From Bacillus sp. HNG (GTDB lineage: Bacteria > Bacillota > Bacilli > Bacillales > Bacillaceae_L), in contig NZ_QUQV01000001.1 in the NCBI RefSeq assembly GCF_003400205.1, forward strand, positions 1-64,000: 64,000 nucleotides of DNA, in the 5' to 3' direction. Of the stretch, positions 8,159 to 16,702 are shown piece after piece; position 1 is the stretch's first letter, and the number at the start of each line of letters is the position of its first letter. The notes beneath the pieces are model-generated. The model had not been told where the DNA came from and searched no databases. It worked only from the letters and a program-made list of their open reading frames with translations. The position numbers and the translations under genes were made by a program.

Positions 8159-8196
8159 TTCTAAGCCATACTTAGATAAAGTAGAAGGAATGAGAA

Positions 8197-8223
8197 AAGC
8201 CCCCTTAAAATTAAAGGGGGCTT
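8197..8223 (+). terminator. Terminator hairpin after the sigma operon
   Basis: AAGCCCCCTTAA pairs with TTAAAGGGGGCTT to give a GC-rich stem. The following sequence (ACTTGCTT) is only moderately T-rich. Confidence 0.55.
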
Positions 8224-8234
8224 ACTTGCTTATG

Positions 8235-8390
8235 TTATTTAATAAAGCCTTCATAAGGGGTAGGGAGGTAGGGATAGCCAATTGAAATCATTTGTCTGGA
8301 GTCATCATTGCTAACTATCTTAAGGATCTTAATTTGGACCAACGTTATAAAATCAGCACTTCATTTAACCCGTAAATCTCACATTACTAT
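8235..8390 (-). pseudogene. C-terminal remnant of a decayed gene
   Basis: On the minus strand the frame ending at 8235 reads DFITLVQIKILKIVSNDD, then SRQMISIGYPYLPTPYEGF and a stop. That is protein-like, but it is interrupted by TGA codons a short way upstream (about 8359 and 8377) and has no start. It looks like the last 40 residues of an inactivated gene whose 5' part is gone. Family not recognised. Confidence 0.4.
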
Positions 8391-8727
8391 AATTCAATAA
8401 TGCTAGAATGCTGAATGCCCTTATAATATACTCTATGATTATGTGCATAAGTTCCCTGGCTAGCTCTCATTCGAGTTGCTTACATCCTTTACGTTTATAT
8501 TAAGGCTGTAATGATGTAATAAATTTTGTGAATAATGGCCATAAGTTAAATGGTAGCAATACCTAAACAAGCAATTATAATGGTCGCTTTTTCTTTTTTA
8601 AATTCCTACATAATATTTTGAATGTTATGTTAGTATGATAGTGACTGATTTTGTACTAACAGAGCAGATAGGAAATAAGATACTAGTTTATTAGTAGAAA
8701 CATAGAAATTGTAAAGGAGATGAAGAA
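8391..8727. other. Intergenic region without recognised features
   Basis: A+T-rich sequence with stops in all frames. No clear promoter for the following gene could be assigned. Only the AAAGGAGATG ribosome binding site at its right end is convincing. Confidence 0.4.
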
Positions 8728-9234
8728 ATGAACAATATTTTTCAGGAATTAGTGGAAAAGCATAAGCCAAAAATTGTAGATAAAAGGGAATTTAGAGTTG
8801 TTGGAATATCGTGTAATACAACCATGATGGATAAGGACATTAAAGTACCTAATATCGTTGAGGAATTCCATTCTTCTAGAATCGGTGAGATCAAAAACAG
8901 AATGGATGAAACAATCTCTTATGGTATTTTTGTTGACCCACCAAATTTTAACCCTGAAAAAGATGAGTTTACTTGGATTGTTGGTGTAGAAGTAACAACT
9001 GATGAAGATATCCCAAAAGAGATGACGTCTATAACCATTTCCGCCCATCAATATGCTGTACTAGAATTTAATCCAAAGACTGATGATATTAATCCCTATC
9101 AGTTTCTTTATCAATGGTTTACGAGCGAGGGATATGAAGAAGCGGATCTCATTGGCTTTGAAGTTTATAATCCATATAAAGGTGTAGACTCGAATTATGT
9201 CCTGCATTTACCTGTTAAAAAAGATATGAAATAA
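8728..9234 (+). CDS. GyrI-like / effector-binding domain protein
   Basis: 168 residues, made up entirely of the small-molecule-binding domain found at the C-terminus of AraC- and MerR-family regulators and in GyrI. The typical parts are present: an early strand around REFRVVGISC, the middle strands IVGVEVTTDEDIPKEM and ITISAHQYAVLEF, and the late helix and strand YQFLYQWFTSEGYEEAD then FEVYNP. With no DNA-binding domain it is a stand-alone binder, possibly for drugs or hydrophobic metabolites. ATG follows AAAGGAGATG. It is cytoplasmic and probably monocistronic; the next gene, 54 bp on, has its own ribosome binding site. Confidence 0.8.
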   Translation: MNNIFQELVEKHKPKIVDKREFRVVGISCNTTMMDKDIKVPNIVEEFHSSRIGEIKNRMDETISYGIFVDPPNFNPEKDEFTWIVGVEVTTDEDIPKEMTSITISAHQYAVLEFNPKTDDINPYQFLYQWFTSEGYEEADLIGFEVYNPYKGVDSNYVLHLPVKKDMK

Positions 9235-9288
9235 ACAGATGTGACATCATTTTGCTAGCTGAGTAAGTTTCTTTGAAAGGGGAACAAA

Positions 9289-9816
9289 ATGATCATAATG
9301 ATAAACGGAGCCTTTGGTGTTGGGAAAACTACAATTGCAAATGAACTTCAGAAAGAAATAAAAAATAGTATGGTATATGACCCAGAAGAAATTGGGTTTA
9401 TGTTACGAAATGTGGTTCCAGAAGAAATAAAGAGATTCGAGGCTGCGACAGGCGATTTTCAAGATTTGTATTTATGGAGAGAATTAACTGTTGAGGTGGC
9501 AAAACGTATAAACTCAAAATATAAGATGAATCTTTTGGTACCAATGACGATTCGAAAACCTGATTATTTTCATTACATTTTTAATGGGTTCAAAAGTATT
9601 GATGAGCAAACGTATCACTTTTGTTTAACAGCAAGTAAAGAAACTATTTTTGATCGGTTAAGGCACCGTGGTGAGGAAGAAGGAAATTGGTGTTTTCAAC
9701 AAACGGAGAAATGTTTGGAAGCCTACAATGAAAATGACTTTGGAGAGTACATAGACACTGAAAAGGGTTGCATTAACGTCATCATTGAAAGTATAAAAGA
9801 AAAGCTAAACCTTTGA
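9289..9816 (+). CDS. TmrB-like P-loop ATP-binding protein
   Basis: 175 residues. Walker A is GAFGVGKTT at residues 7-15. It is followed by the TmrB-type signature YDPEEIGFMLRNVVP, a LYLWREL segment and LLVPMTIRKPDYF. Bacillus subtilis TmrB is a tunicamycin-resistance ATP-binding protein with the same motifs in the same order, so this is a close family member, slightly shorter and without the C-terminal amphipathic extension. Tunicamycin resistance as such is an inference; nucleoside or sugar-phosphate phosphorylation or binding is also possible. ATG follows AAAGGGGAAC. Confidence 0.82.
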   Translation: MIIMINGAFGVGKTTIANELQKEIKNSMVYDPEEIGFMLRNVVPEEIKRFEAATGDFQDLYLWRELTVEVAKRINSKYKMNLLVPMTIRKPDYFHYIFNGFKSIDEQTYHFCLTASKETIFDRLRHRGEEEGNWCFQQTEKCLEAYNENDFGEYIDTEKGCINVIIESIKEKLNL

Positions 9817-9845
9817 TGAAAAAATAATAGTATTGAAATATATGA

Positions 9846-9872
9846 ACAGCGGGATACTACCCGTTTTTTTTT
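9846..9872 (+). terminator. Terminator of the TmrB-like gene
   Basis: Short CGGG/CCCG hairpin followed by a run of nine T, 30 bp after the stop codon. Confidence 0.55.
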
Positions 9873-9957
9873 GTGTAAACTTTTATAGAATATAAAATTA
9901 CAAACTATCATAATAATTGATAATTGAATATATTCTTAATATTGTGTAAGATAATTC

Positions 9958-9963
9958 TATAAT
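9958..9963 (+). promoter_or_regulatory. -10 box before the catechol dioxygenase unit
   Basis: Perfect TATAAT. The -35 is weak (TTCTTA at 19 bp or CTTAAT at 17 bp). The cre-like box starts 8 bp downstream, where CcpA would block initiation or elongation. Confidence 0.45.
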
Positions 9964-9970
9964 AAGTAAT

Positions 9971-9984
9971 TGTAAACGGTTTAA
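9971..9984 (+). promoter_or_regulatory. cre-like CcpA box
   Basis: TGTAAACGGTTTAA matches the cre consensus TGWAARCGYTWWCW at 12 of 14 positions. Its place just after the -10 predicts catabolite repression of the downstream dioxygenase. Confidence 0.5.
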
Positions 9985-10014
9985 ATATCTATCTTGTATT
10001 CATATAAGGGGGGC

Positions 10015-10134
10015 TTTTTTGGTAATAGAATAGAAGGTAAGGAAGTCACAGAGTACGCCCGTTTAATTTCAAGTGTGTATGATGAGCTACATGATGAACA
10101 GATATATGTATTTTTTAATAAAATATTTTTATAA
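10015..10134 (+). pseudogene. Small open frame before the dioxygenase
   Basis: A frame ending TAA at 10132 reads RIEGKEVTEYARLISSVYDE, then LHDEQIYVFFNKIFL. It is protein-like and sits 15 bp before the dioxygenase start, behind an AAGGGGGG run, but has no ATG/GTG/TTG at proper spacing. It may be a small gene with a mutated start, or a remnant. Confidence 0.3.
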
Positions 10135-10149
10135 CCAGGAGGTTTTATT

Positions 10150-11112
10150 ATGTCAAATTTTGATGTAGCCCAATTAGCTCATGTAGAACTGTATTCTCCA
10201 AAGCCTGAAGAGACACTTAAGTTTTTTACAGATTATCTTGGCTTGCAGATTAGTGCAAGAGAAGGGCAGTCTGTTTATTTAAGGGCCTATGAAGATTTCT
10301 ATCATCATACGTTGAAAATTACAGAAGCAAAGGAAGCGGGTATGGCACATACTGCCTGGAGGGCTAGCTCTGAAGCTGCATTGTATCAAAGAGTTCAATC
10401 CCTTGAAAAAAGTGGATATGGGAAGGGCTGGATTGAAGGAGACCTTGGACATGGGGCTGCATATCAATTCCAAACACCTGATGGGCATAATATGGAAATT
10501 CTTTGGAATGTTGAGTATTACCGAGCTCCAGAAGATCAAAAGACAATGCTGAAGAGTCGCCCACAAAAGAGACCGAATATCGGAATTCCAGCAAGGCGTT
10601 TAGATCATATTAATTTAATGTGTGGAAATGTCACACAAAATAAACAGTTCATGGCAGACGAATTAGGTTTTAAGCTTCGTGAAAATATTATCATGAATGA
10701 TGGGGCTGAGATGGGTGCATGGATGAGTGTTAGCCCACTAGTACATGAAATAGCGCTTATGGGGGACCAAAGTGGTGAAAAAGGAAGATTCCATCATGTT
10801 GCTTATTGGTATGGATATCCTCAACATTTAATGGACCTAGCAGATTTACTCGTTGAAAACGGTATAGAAATCGAAGCTGGTCCTGGAAAACACGGGATAA
10901 GTCAGGCATACTTTATGTATGTTTTTGAGCCGGGTGGAAACCGTGTCGAGTTATTTGGAGATTCCGGTTACTTAATATTGGATCCAGATTGGAAAACAAT
11001 TACCTGGAAAGAGGAAGAATTGGATAAGGGGATCATTTGGTATGGTTCACCACTCCCTCAAGAATATTTCATATATGGGACACCTGATCGATCATCAGTT
11101 AAAGTGAAATAA
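10150..11112 (+). CDS. Catechol 2,3-dioxygenase (extradiol)
   Basis: 320 residues, two vicinal-oxygen-chelate domains (about 7-120 and 150-290). The iron ligands fall where expected in the C-terminal domain: His153 (LDHINLM), His215/216 (RFHHVAYW) and Glu267 (GGNRVELFG), matching the His153-His214-Glu265 set of classical catechol 2,3-dioxygenases. It opens catechol next to the hydroxyls to 2-hydroxymuconic semialdehyde. ATG follows CAGGAGG. The tautomerase gene 150 bp downstream belongs to the same meta-cleavage route, but the dehydrogenase, decarboxylase and hydratase of the pathway are not in this window. A TATAAT -10 followed by a cre-like box suggests repression by preferred sugars. Confidence 0.93.
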   Translation: MSNFDVAQLAHVELYSPKPEETLKFFTDYLGLQISAREGQSVYLRAYEDFYHHTLKITEAKEAGMAHTAWRASSEAALYQRVQSLEKSGYGKGWIEGDLGHGAAYQFQTPDGHNMEILWNVEYYRAPEDQKTMLKSRPQKRPNIGIPARRLDHINLMCGNVTQNKQFMADELGFKLRENIIMNDGAEMGAWMSVSPLVHEIALMGDQSGEKGRFHHVAYWYGYPQHLMDLADLLVENGIEIEAGPGKHGISQAYFMYVFEPGGNRVELFGDSGYLILDPDWKTITWKEEELDKGIIWYGSPLPQEYFIYGTPDRSSVKVK

Positions 11113-11261
11113 AGGAAAACGAATCGTAAAAAGACAAATTTTCATTTGGAGATCATAAACCCATACAATTTCAAATAATTAATATGTATGACGTTAGTTG
11201 TTATGGTTACTTATAACCTCGCAAACTATTAAGTTATATATTGAAGAAAGGAGTTTCAATC

Positions 11262-11465
11262 ATGCCATTCGTTCAGATAAATATTCTTGAAGGGCGTTCG
11301 CCAGAGAAAAAAGAACGATTAATTCGAGAAGTGTCTATATTAGTATCAGAAGTATTAGAGTCTCCAATTGAAAATGTCCGTATTATGATCAATGAAATGC
11401 CTCCAGAACATTGGGGGATTGCCGGAGAATCCGTGAAAAAGCGAACACAAAAGAGTAATGAGTGA
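11262..11465 (+). CDS. 4-oxalocrotonate tautomerase
   Basis: 67 residues starting MPFVQINILEGR. After removal of Met the enzyme begins with the catalytic Pro1; Arg11 and Arg39, the substrate-binding residues of the family, are present, with Trp at position 50 where the classical enzyme has Phe. It interconverts 2-hydroxymuconate and 2-oxo-3-hexenedioate in catechol meta-cleavage, as a small hexamer or trimer of dimers. The start was set at 11262, not at the in-frame codon 21 bp upstream, because only this one exposes Pro1 and follows AAAGGAG at proper spacing. It probably works with the dioxygenase upstream; the 150-bp gap between them contains no clear terminator. Confidence 0.92.
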   Translation: MPFVQINILEGRSPEKKERLIREVSILVSEVLESPIENVRIMINEMPPEHWGIAGESVKKRTQKSNE

Positions 11466-11576
11466 TTGGGAATACTACATGTATTACTATTAAATGAAGT
11501 TAGCTATTGAATCAAGTAGCGCAATCTATGTTATACATAAATAAAAACAGTAACTTCAAATGACTTAGATTCTGCA

Positions 11577-11618
11577 AAGATCATCAATGATGGTCTTTCT
11601 TTTTTTTTTTTTTTTTTT
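11577..11618 (+). terminator. Terminator with a 19-T tract
   Basis: AAGATCATCA pairs with TGATGGTCTT (one G-T pair), then CT and 19 consecutive T (11600-11618). Confidence 0.75.
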
Positions 11619-11672
11619 GGAAAAACTTGGAATATTATGATAATATAAAAGTGAGAAAGGTTGTGAATTTAT

Positions 11673-12347
11673 TTGAGAGGTTATAAGGCAATGCTATTTG
11701 ATTTAGATGATACCTTACTTAATAGGGATAAGGCAGTAGAAAAAATGTTTCTAATGATTTTAGAAAAGTGTTATGGGGCTACGAAACAGCCAACAAAAAA
11801 CGACATGTTACAATCATTCGAAGAATATGATAAAAGAAGCTATGGCGATAGTGATAAAACAAAAGTGTTGGAATCTTTTTTTGATGCATACCCTCCAAAA
11901 GTTAGATTGCCTCGCAGATACATTCAAGATTTTTGGAATGAAAATTTTCCGCAATGTTTCTCTATAGACCAAAATACTATACATATCGTAAATACTCTAA
12001 AGATGTATGTTAAGGTTGGAATTGTAACAAACGGCTCAACACAGAGACAAAAAGCAAAAATAATGAACACTCATTTAAATCGTTGTTTCGATACAATCAT
12101 TATTTCTGAAGAAGTTGGATTTAGTAAACCTGACGAACGCATATTTGAATTAGCATTACATAAGCTTAACGTGCGACCGGAAGAAGCATTATTCGTAGGA
12201 GATGATATAGTAAAGGATATTAGTGGTTGTCAAAATGCAAATATGAAGGGCATATGGTTCAATCCTCATAAGTACAAGAATGAAACCGATATTAAACCAT
12301 ATGCTGAGATCCATTCTTTTGATAGATTAATAAGTTATTTGACATAA
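11673..12347 (+). CDS. HAD-family phosphatase (subfamily IA)
   Basis: 224 residues. Motif I is FDLDDTLL with nucleophile Asp10 and Asp12; motif II is the Thr of TNGS near residue 119; the Lys of SKPD is near 151; motif III GDD is near 175. The alpha-helical cap between motifs I and II and the overall length fit YjjG-like pyrimidine-nucleotide or small phosphometabolite phosphatases. Substrate is uncertain; it is cytoplasmic and needs Mg2+. The start is a TTG at 11673 preceded by GAGAAAGG at a long spacing; an ATG six codons later (11691) would give MLFDLDDT and remains possible. Confidence 0.88.
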   Translation: MRGYKAMLFDLDDTLLNRDKAVEKMFLMILEKCYGATKQPTKNDMLQSFEEYDKRSYGDSDKTKVLESFFDAYPPKVRLPRRYIQDFWNENFPQCFSIDQNTIHIVNTLKMYVKVGIVTNGSTQRQKAKIMNTHLNRCFDTIIISEEVGFSKPDERIFELALHKLNVRPEEALFVGDDIVKDISGCQNANMKGIWFNPHKYKNETDIKPYAEIHSFDRLISYLT

Positions 12348-12476
12348 AAGACAAAATCAAGCTTTTACACTTTACAATTTTTAAAATAACGAAAGGCCCG
12401 AATCATACAAAAGAGAGATTTTTATATTTATAGTAAAATTAGGATACCAGTTTAATTTTAAAAAGAAGGTAACAAG

Positions 12477-13290
12477 ATGGAGTTCATAACTGAAAAATTA
12501 TTATTTATAGCATTGTTTATTTTTATTATCCATTCGATTGAAACACTAGCTTATGCTGTTAGGTTATCAGGTGCAAGGGTTAAGCTGATTGCCTCAGCTT
12601 TATCACTCTTTAACATAATGGTGATCGTTTCGAGATTGGCAAACATGATGCAACAACCTTTCACCGGGAGTTTAATTGATAATGCTCCAAAAGAGAACGC
12701 TTTGCATTTTGTTGAAGCCCAATTTCGAATACTCATTAGTGCATCAACAGCTGGAACAGTATTTGGAATCATTCTCCTTCCAACTTTTATTGCTTTATTT
12801 TCTAGAGCAATCATCCATTTATCAGAAGAAAGAGGTTCTGTACCTTCTTTAATAAAAAGGATTTTCTCTACAGTACATAAAGCGTGGCATTACACATTTT
12901 AGTCTACCAAAGTTTACTTACTTGCAGGATACAAGAATAAAAGATATGCCCATTAGATTATTTTTTATAAATATGATAATTACAGCTATCTATACCATCG
13001 GTGTTTTATCTGCATTATATGCAGCTTTATTGGCTCCAGAAAGAGCTTCTACCGCCATTATGGCATCAGGTTTAATAAATGGGATTGCAACAATCCTTTT
13101 GGTTATCTTTATAGACCCTAAATTATCTGTAATAGCAGACGATGTTGTTAATCAACGTGGGAGTTACAATAAATTAAAGACGATGTCGTTAATGATGGTA
13201 ACTTCAAGGTTTCTTGGTACAATACTTGCTCAATTTTTGTTCATTTGGGGAGCAAGATATATAGCTTGGTTTACAAAATTCATCGTGTAG
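12477..13290 (+). pseudogene. amj: amj-type lipid II flippase gene with one frameshift
   Basis: The first frame (12477-12902, 141 residues) has the N-terminal half of the Amj/YdaH (DUF2837) family: IHSIETLAYAVRLSGARVK, then ALSLFNIMVIVSRLANMM. It stops abruptly after a shift near 12876. The same protein resumes one frame over (KRGITHFSLPKF, then RLFFINMIITAIYTIGVLSA) and runs to TAG at 13290. Dropping one A from the AAA at about 12876-12878 restores a single frame of 270 codons, the usual length of the family. Amj is an alternative flippase that moves the peptidoglycan precursor lipid II across the membrane when MurJ is missing or inhibited. As written, the gene would make only a truncated protein; a sequencing error or an on/off mutation are both possible. 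Confidence 0.8.
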
Positions 13291-13376
13291 ATGTTTCGCG
13301 ATTTTATGCGGTATTTTACGAAAAATGCTGGTTTGTGGATGATAAAAGGGAGTAATCAAAGGAAAGTGGGGGACAA

Positions 13377-13871
13377 ATGGGTACTAACAAGTTTAATGAG
13401 TTTATTGAAATTGCAAAAAGACTAAACGATATTGAAATTATTCCATTGCTCATGGGGTCAGTTGGTTTAGAAATCGTTACAGGAAAAAGTTGGAATGCCC
13501 AAGACTTAGATATTCATGTACCTGGTGATAGAAGAGGCTGGGAGGTACCACCTGAACTATCTATATTTAACTGGGATAAAATTATGAATATCATGAATGC
13601 CATGGGATATACCCTAATTGATTTGCATGAGCATGAGTTTTCTAAGGAAGGTTTATCCGTTGAATTTGGTATTATTGACACATTAACTGATTTTGCAGGA
13701 GTACCATTAGAGGAATTAGAATTACATCAAAAAGGAGAGGTAAAGTATTATTTGCTAAATCCTAAGCAATATCTTTCCGTTTACGAGTCTTCATCGAACG
13801 ACAGTTACCGAGCTGATAGAAATAATAACAAAGATCGTAAAAAAATTGACTTTCTAAAAAGTATGGTTTAA
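13377..13871 (+). CDS. Nucleotidyltransferase-like protein
   Basis: 164 residues. Residues about 26-46 read LMGSVGLEIVTGKSWNAQD, followed by LDIHVPGD. That is the G-S then D-x-D arrangement of a small nucleotidyltransferase fold with metal-binding aspartates. Later strands (LSVEFGIIDTLTDFAGV) could supply a third acidic residue. Related Bacillus proteins have carried the misleading label phosphoribosylanthranilate isomerase. No partner gene of toxin-antitoxin type is next to it. It is probably cytoplasmic; the substrate is unknown. ATG follows GTGGGGGA at 5 bp. Confidence 0.65.
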   Translation: MGTNKFNEFIEIAKRLNDIEIIPLLMGSVGLEIVTGKSWNAQDLDIHVPGDRRGWEVPPELSIFNWDKIMNIMNAMGYTLIDLHEHEFSKEGLSVEFGIIDTLTDFAGVPLEELELHQKGEVKYYLLNPKQYLSVYESSSNDSYRADRNNNKDRKKIDFLKSMV

Positions 13872-13983
13872 TACGCTGACCATTTTCCTGCATGAGCGGG
13901 TTCGCGTTTTTCATTTGACAACTTTTGTTGAAGGTAGTGAGCTATCATTGCAGTAACGTTTAACAGAAAGGGGAGAAAAAGAT

Positions 13984-14142
13984 ATGTGGTGGGTTATCAT
14001 TTTGATTTTAGGAATTTTGGTGCTTGCTTTATTTATGGATTGGAGACGAAAGAAAAACAATTATAATTCAAATACACCAAACGTACAGAACAGTACAACT
14101 TCAAATTATAAGATGGAAGACACTAGATATAAACATAAATGA
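13984..14142 (+). CDS. 52-residue single-pass membrane protein
   Basis: ATG at 13984 follows a strong GAAAGGGGAG site. Residues 2-18 form one hydrophobic helix (WWVIILILGILVLALF), then a basic patch (DWRRKKNN) and a polar Asn/Thr-rich tail, so the protein should sit with its C-terminus inside the cell. Function unknown. The ribosome binding site and membrane-protein grammar argue that it is real. Confidence 0.62.
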   Translation: MWWVIILILGILVLALFMDWRRKKNNYNSNTPNVQNSTTSNYKMEDTRYKHK

Positions 14143-14214
14143 AGATTACTGTTTATACTCTCACAGAGTTCTTATTAAATAAAACCAAAGGTTGAAACGA
14201 GAAGATAGGTGATA

Positions 14215-14567
14215 TTATTGGGCAGGTACTTACTATTACCTTTTACCATATTATTAGTTAGGTGTACTGTTTGGAATAACCAAATAACTGATTTACTCCC
14301 TAAAAATAAGTCAGGATAATGTTATTGAACAAGAAAATGTAAATGAAAATTTATAACATCATCACGCCTTCAATTCCTTTGGGCATCTAATTAGAATATA
14401 CCGTGAGAATGTCGATTTCAGTTCAATTAAGCTAGTAGACATTCAACATAAGAATTATGTAATATATTCTGTCAAATGAGAAAGGTTGTCTTATATATCT
14501 TTTGAATTATGAAAACCATGAATTAAAAGATCTATCCACTTTTAAATATGATTTCAAGGATGAATGA
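14215..14567 (+). pseudogene. Decayed gene, several frames
   Basis: Protein-like text is scattered over frames. YLLLPFTILLVRCTVWNNQ at the left may be an N-terminal hydrophobic segment. FGHLIRIYRENVDFSSIKL continues into VDIQHKNYVIYSVK. After a one-base shift, NEKGCLIYLLNYENHELKDL continues to a stop at 14567. A frameshift at about 14479 and stops upstream inactivate it. The family is not recognised; the layout suggests a small exported or membrane protein. Confidence 0.45.
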
Positions 14568-14683
14568 TAGTTACGGAAAAGTAATTCAGAATATTTAAAA
14601 AAATACTGAAATCATGATATTTTGATATTTGCAGGATAAAACTTTCGGTGTATTATAGTTTTCATTTACGAGGAGGGAATTGA

Positions 14684-15253
14684 ATGAACAAAACAAATTT
14701 ACTCTTTGTTTTGTTTCTTTTTTTTGTAGCAGGCTGCATGAAATCAGAGAATATCCAGAAAGTAAATAACGCTAGTATAATAAATGATGATAAATTATTA
14801 CATCTGGAAAAACGGATAAATGAACTTGAAAAAATGCAGATGGAGTTTCAGAGTTTAAGTAGTTCAGATTCAACTTATAATAATGACGTATATGGACAAT
14901 TTGAAATCCGGTTACTTCAATTGGAACATATAATAAATCATATTCCTGAATTGGAAGTAAAACTAGGATACATCGAAGAGACCCAAAGTCACCAGTCTAA
15001 AAACACCTTACGTGTTCAATTAATAGAAATGTTGGATGATAATAATTCCTCCAATAATTTTCGAATCGAAAAGAAAGGATATATAGATATTACGCTAAGT
15101 AATGAAGTTCTCAATTACACATTAGATGGTTTAAATTCAGAAAAAGTATTGGTAGAAGAATTACAGACCAAAATAAACGAGTATCATCGTTTATTTACTT
15201 TCCATATTGTAGATGAAAAGGCCATTTTAATTACAGAAAAATACTTACCTTGA
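14684..15253 (+). CDS. Lipoprotein with coiled-coil region
   Basis: 189 residues. Hydrophobic residues 5-16 end in the lipobox FVAGC (Cys18). Residues about 38-110 are heptad-rich (KLLHLEKRINELEKMQMEF, then QFEIRLLQLEHIINHIPELE), a long coiled coil. The last 60 residues (about 130-189) form a small alpha/beta domain. No enzymatic motif. The build (lipid anchor, coiled coil, small outer domain) resembles the lipoprotein at 4420, but I see no sequence repeat between them. ATG follows GAGGAGGGAATTGA. Confidence 0.72.
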   Translation: MNKTNLLFVLFLFFVAGCMKSENIQKVNNASIINDDKLLHLEKRINELEKMQMEFQSLSSSDSTYNNDVYGQFEIRLLQLEHIINHIPELEVKLGYIEETQSHQSKNTLRVQLIEMLDDNNSSNNFRIEKKGYIDITLSNEVLNYTLDGLNSEKVLVEELQTKINEYHRLFTFHIVDEKAILITEKYLP

Positions 15254-15281
15254 TTGAAATAATATTATAGGAGTTTAAAAA

Positions 15282-15878
15282 ATGGAAAATAACGTTTTTG
15301 AGGATTTGGCAAATCGATATGACACAAAAGAAAGAATTGAACTCGCTAAAGTGATTGTTGAGGTAGTAAGACCAAATTTACAAAATGAGAAATCAAAATC
15401 GTTAATAGACTATGGAAGTGGAACGGGTCTAATCAGTTTAGAAATATCAGACCTAGTCGATTCCATTTTGTTGGTAGATTCGTCAAAACAAATGCTGGAG
15501 GTTGCGAAAGCTAAAATCTCTCAAAAAGGAATCACCAACGCCAACGTACTTTATTCAGATTTTACTCAGGAAACTCCTGAACTTAAGGCTGACATCATTT
15601 TACTATCACTTGTCCTTCTTCATATTCCGGACACAGACAAAATTTTACAAGAACTGTTCCGTATTCTGAATGATGGCGGCAAACTAATTATTATTGATTT
15701 TGATAAGAACAATCAAATAAATCATCCAAAAGTACATAACGGGTTTTTACACAATGAGTTGGAAAAAAGATTATCAGAGGGCGGATTTAAATCAATTGAA
15801 ATAAAGACATTCTATCAAGGAACTCGTATTTTTATGAATCAAGATGCATCCATGTTTATATGCACCTGTAATAAATGA
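15282..15878 (+). CDS. Class I SAM-dependent methyltransferase
   Basis: 198 residues. Motif I is LIDYGSGTGLISLE (residues about 43-56), the SAM-binding glycine loop; an acidic end of strand 2 (LLVDSSKQML) follows. Motif post-II has YSDFTQE. The strand-4 region is ADIILLSLVLLHIPD, and GGKLIIIDFD ends strand 5. This fits the Methyltransf_11/25-type small-molecule methylases. Substrate unknown. ATG follows ATAGGAG, 28 bp after the lipoprotein stop, so the two may be cotranscribed. Confidence 0.87.
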   Translation: MENNVFEDLANRYDTKERIELAKVIVEVVRPNLQNEKSKSLIDYGSGTGLISLEISDLVDSILLVDSSKQMLEVAKAKISQKGITNANVLYSDFTQETPELKADIILLSLVLLHIPDTDKILQELFRILNDGGKLIIIDFDKNNQINHPKVHNGFLHNELEKRLSEGGFKSIEIKTFYQGTRIFMNQDASMFICTCNK

Positions 15879-15935
15879 TTCTTATTTTTTATTTTTTACA
15901 CACATTAGAAAACATTCATAACAAGGGAACTGAGT

Positions 15936-16049
15936 TTTGGTATCGAAGCTTTTAATGAAGAGAATGAAAAGCTATGATATCTATAAGCAGTCATTTTTGA
16001 AGAAGGAATTTTTGCTTATAGTGAAGAATACACAAGTAGAAAACCATAG
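15936..16049 (+). pseudogene. Remnant with in-frame stops
   Basis: One frame reads FGIEAFNEENEKL, stop, YL, stop, AVIFEEGIFAYSEEYTSRKP, then TAG. The segments fit a single protein C-terminus interrupted by two stop codons and with no start. Family not recognised. Confidence 0.35.
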
Positions 16050-16060
16050 GGAGTGAGAAA

Positions 16061-16702
16061 ATGGAGACGAATAAGGAAGTTCTTGGTTCGAAAAATATCC
16101 CATTTAGATTGATTGAACAAAAACAAGAAGTAAATAATTTGGTTATTGTCTTACCAGGGGCTGGTTACACAACGCAGGCTCCATTGTTACACTTTACCAC
16201 AGGGTTATTCTATACGAAAGGCTTTGATGTTTTACATATTAATTATTCTTACAATCGGCAAGAATTATCTGATCTCAGGATTGAAGATTTCAAAAGAAAT
16301 GTACAACTTGCAATTGACAATGCAATAAAAAATAAAAATTATAGTAATTATTATATTGTGGCTAAATCAATAGGAACAAAAGCTTTAAGTGATCTTTTAA
16401 ATAATACAAGGTTCAAAGATGCAAAAGTTGTATGGTTGACTCCCATATTACAAAATGATGAGGTTTTTAAGACTATGGCCAATTGTGATAATAAGGGACT
16501 TTGTATTATAGGAGATAAAGATCATTGTTTCATTGAGGAACGTTTTGAAAGATTGAAAAATAATCATAATCTTACATTAAAAGTACTAGATGGTGGAAAT
16601 CATGGCTTAGAGCTGGATAAAGAACCAATTAAATCTATTGAATTATTAAAATGTGTAATTTCTGATATGAATGAGTTTTTAAAAATGAATGGGCATCCTT
16701 AA
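16061..16702 (+). CDS. Alpha/beta hydrolase
   Basis: 213 residues. The order is strand LVIVLPGAGYT (oxyanion region), then VLHINYSYN. The nucleophile elbow is YIVAKSIGTKAL (AKSIGT, a variant of GXSXG with Ser at about residue 105). The acid is in IIGDKDHCF and the catalytic His in GGNHGLEL near residue 180. The core is small with no lid domain, like the dienelactone-hydrolase or YqiA-type hydrolases. The substrate is unknown, probably an ester. Cytoplasmic. ATG follows AGGGAGTGAG. Confidence 0.82.
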   Translation: METNKEVLGSKNIPFRLIEQKQEVNNLVIVLPGAGYTTQAPLLHFTTGLFYTKGFDVLHINYSYNRQELSDLRIEDFKRNVQLAIDNAIKNKNYSNYYIVAKSIGTKALSDLLNNTRFKDAKVVWLTPILQNDEVFKTMANCDNKGLCIIGDKDHCFIEERFERLKNNHNLTLKVLDGGNHGLELDKEPIKSIELLKCVISDMNEFLKMNGHP

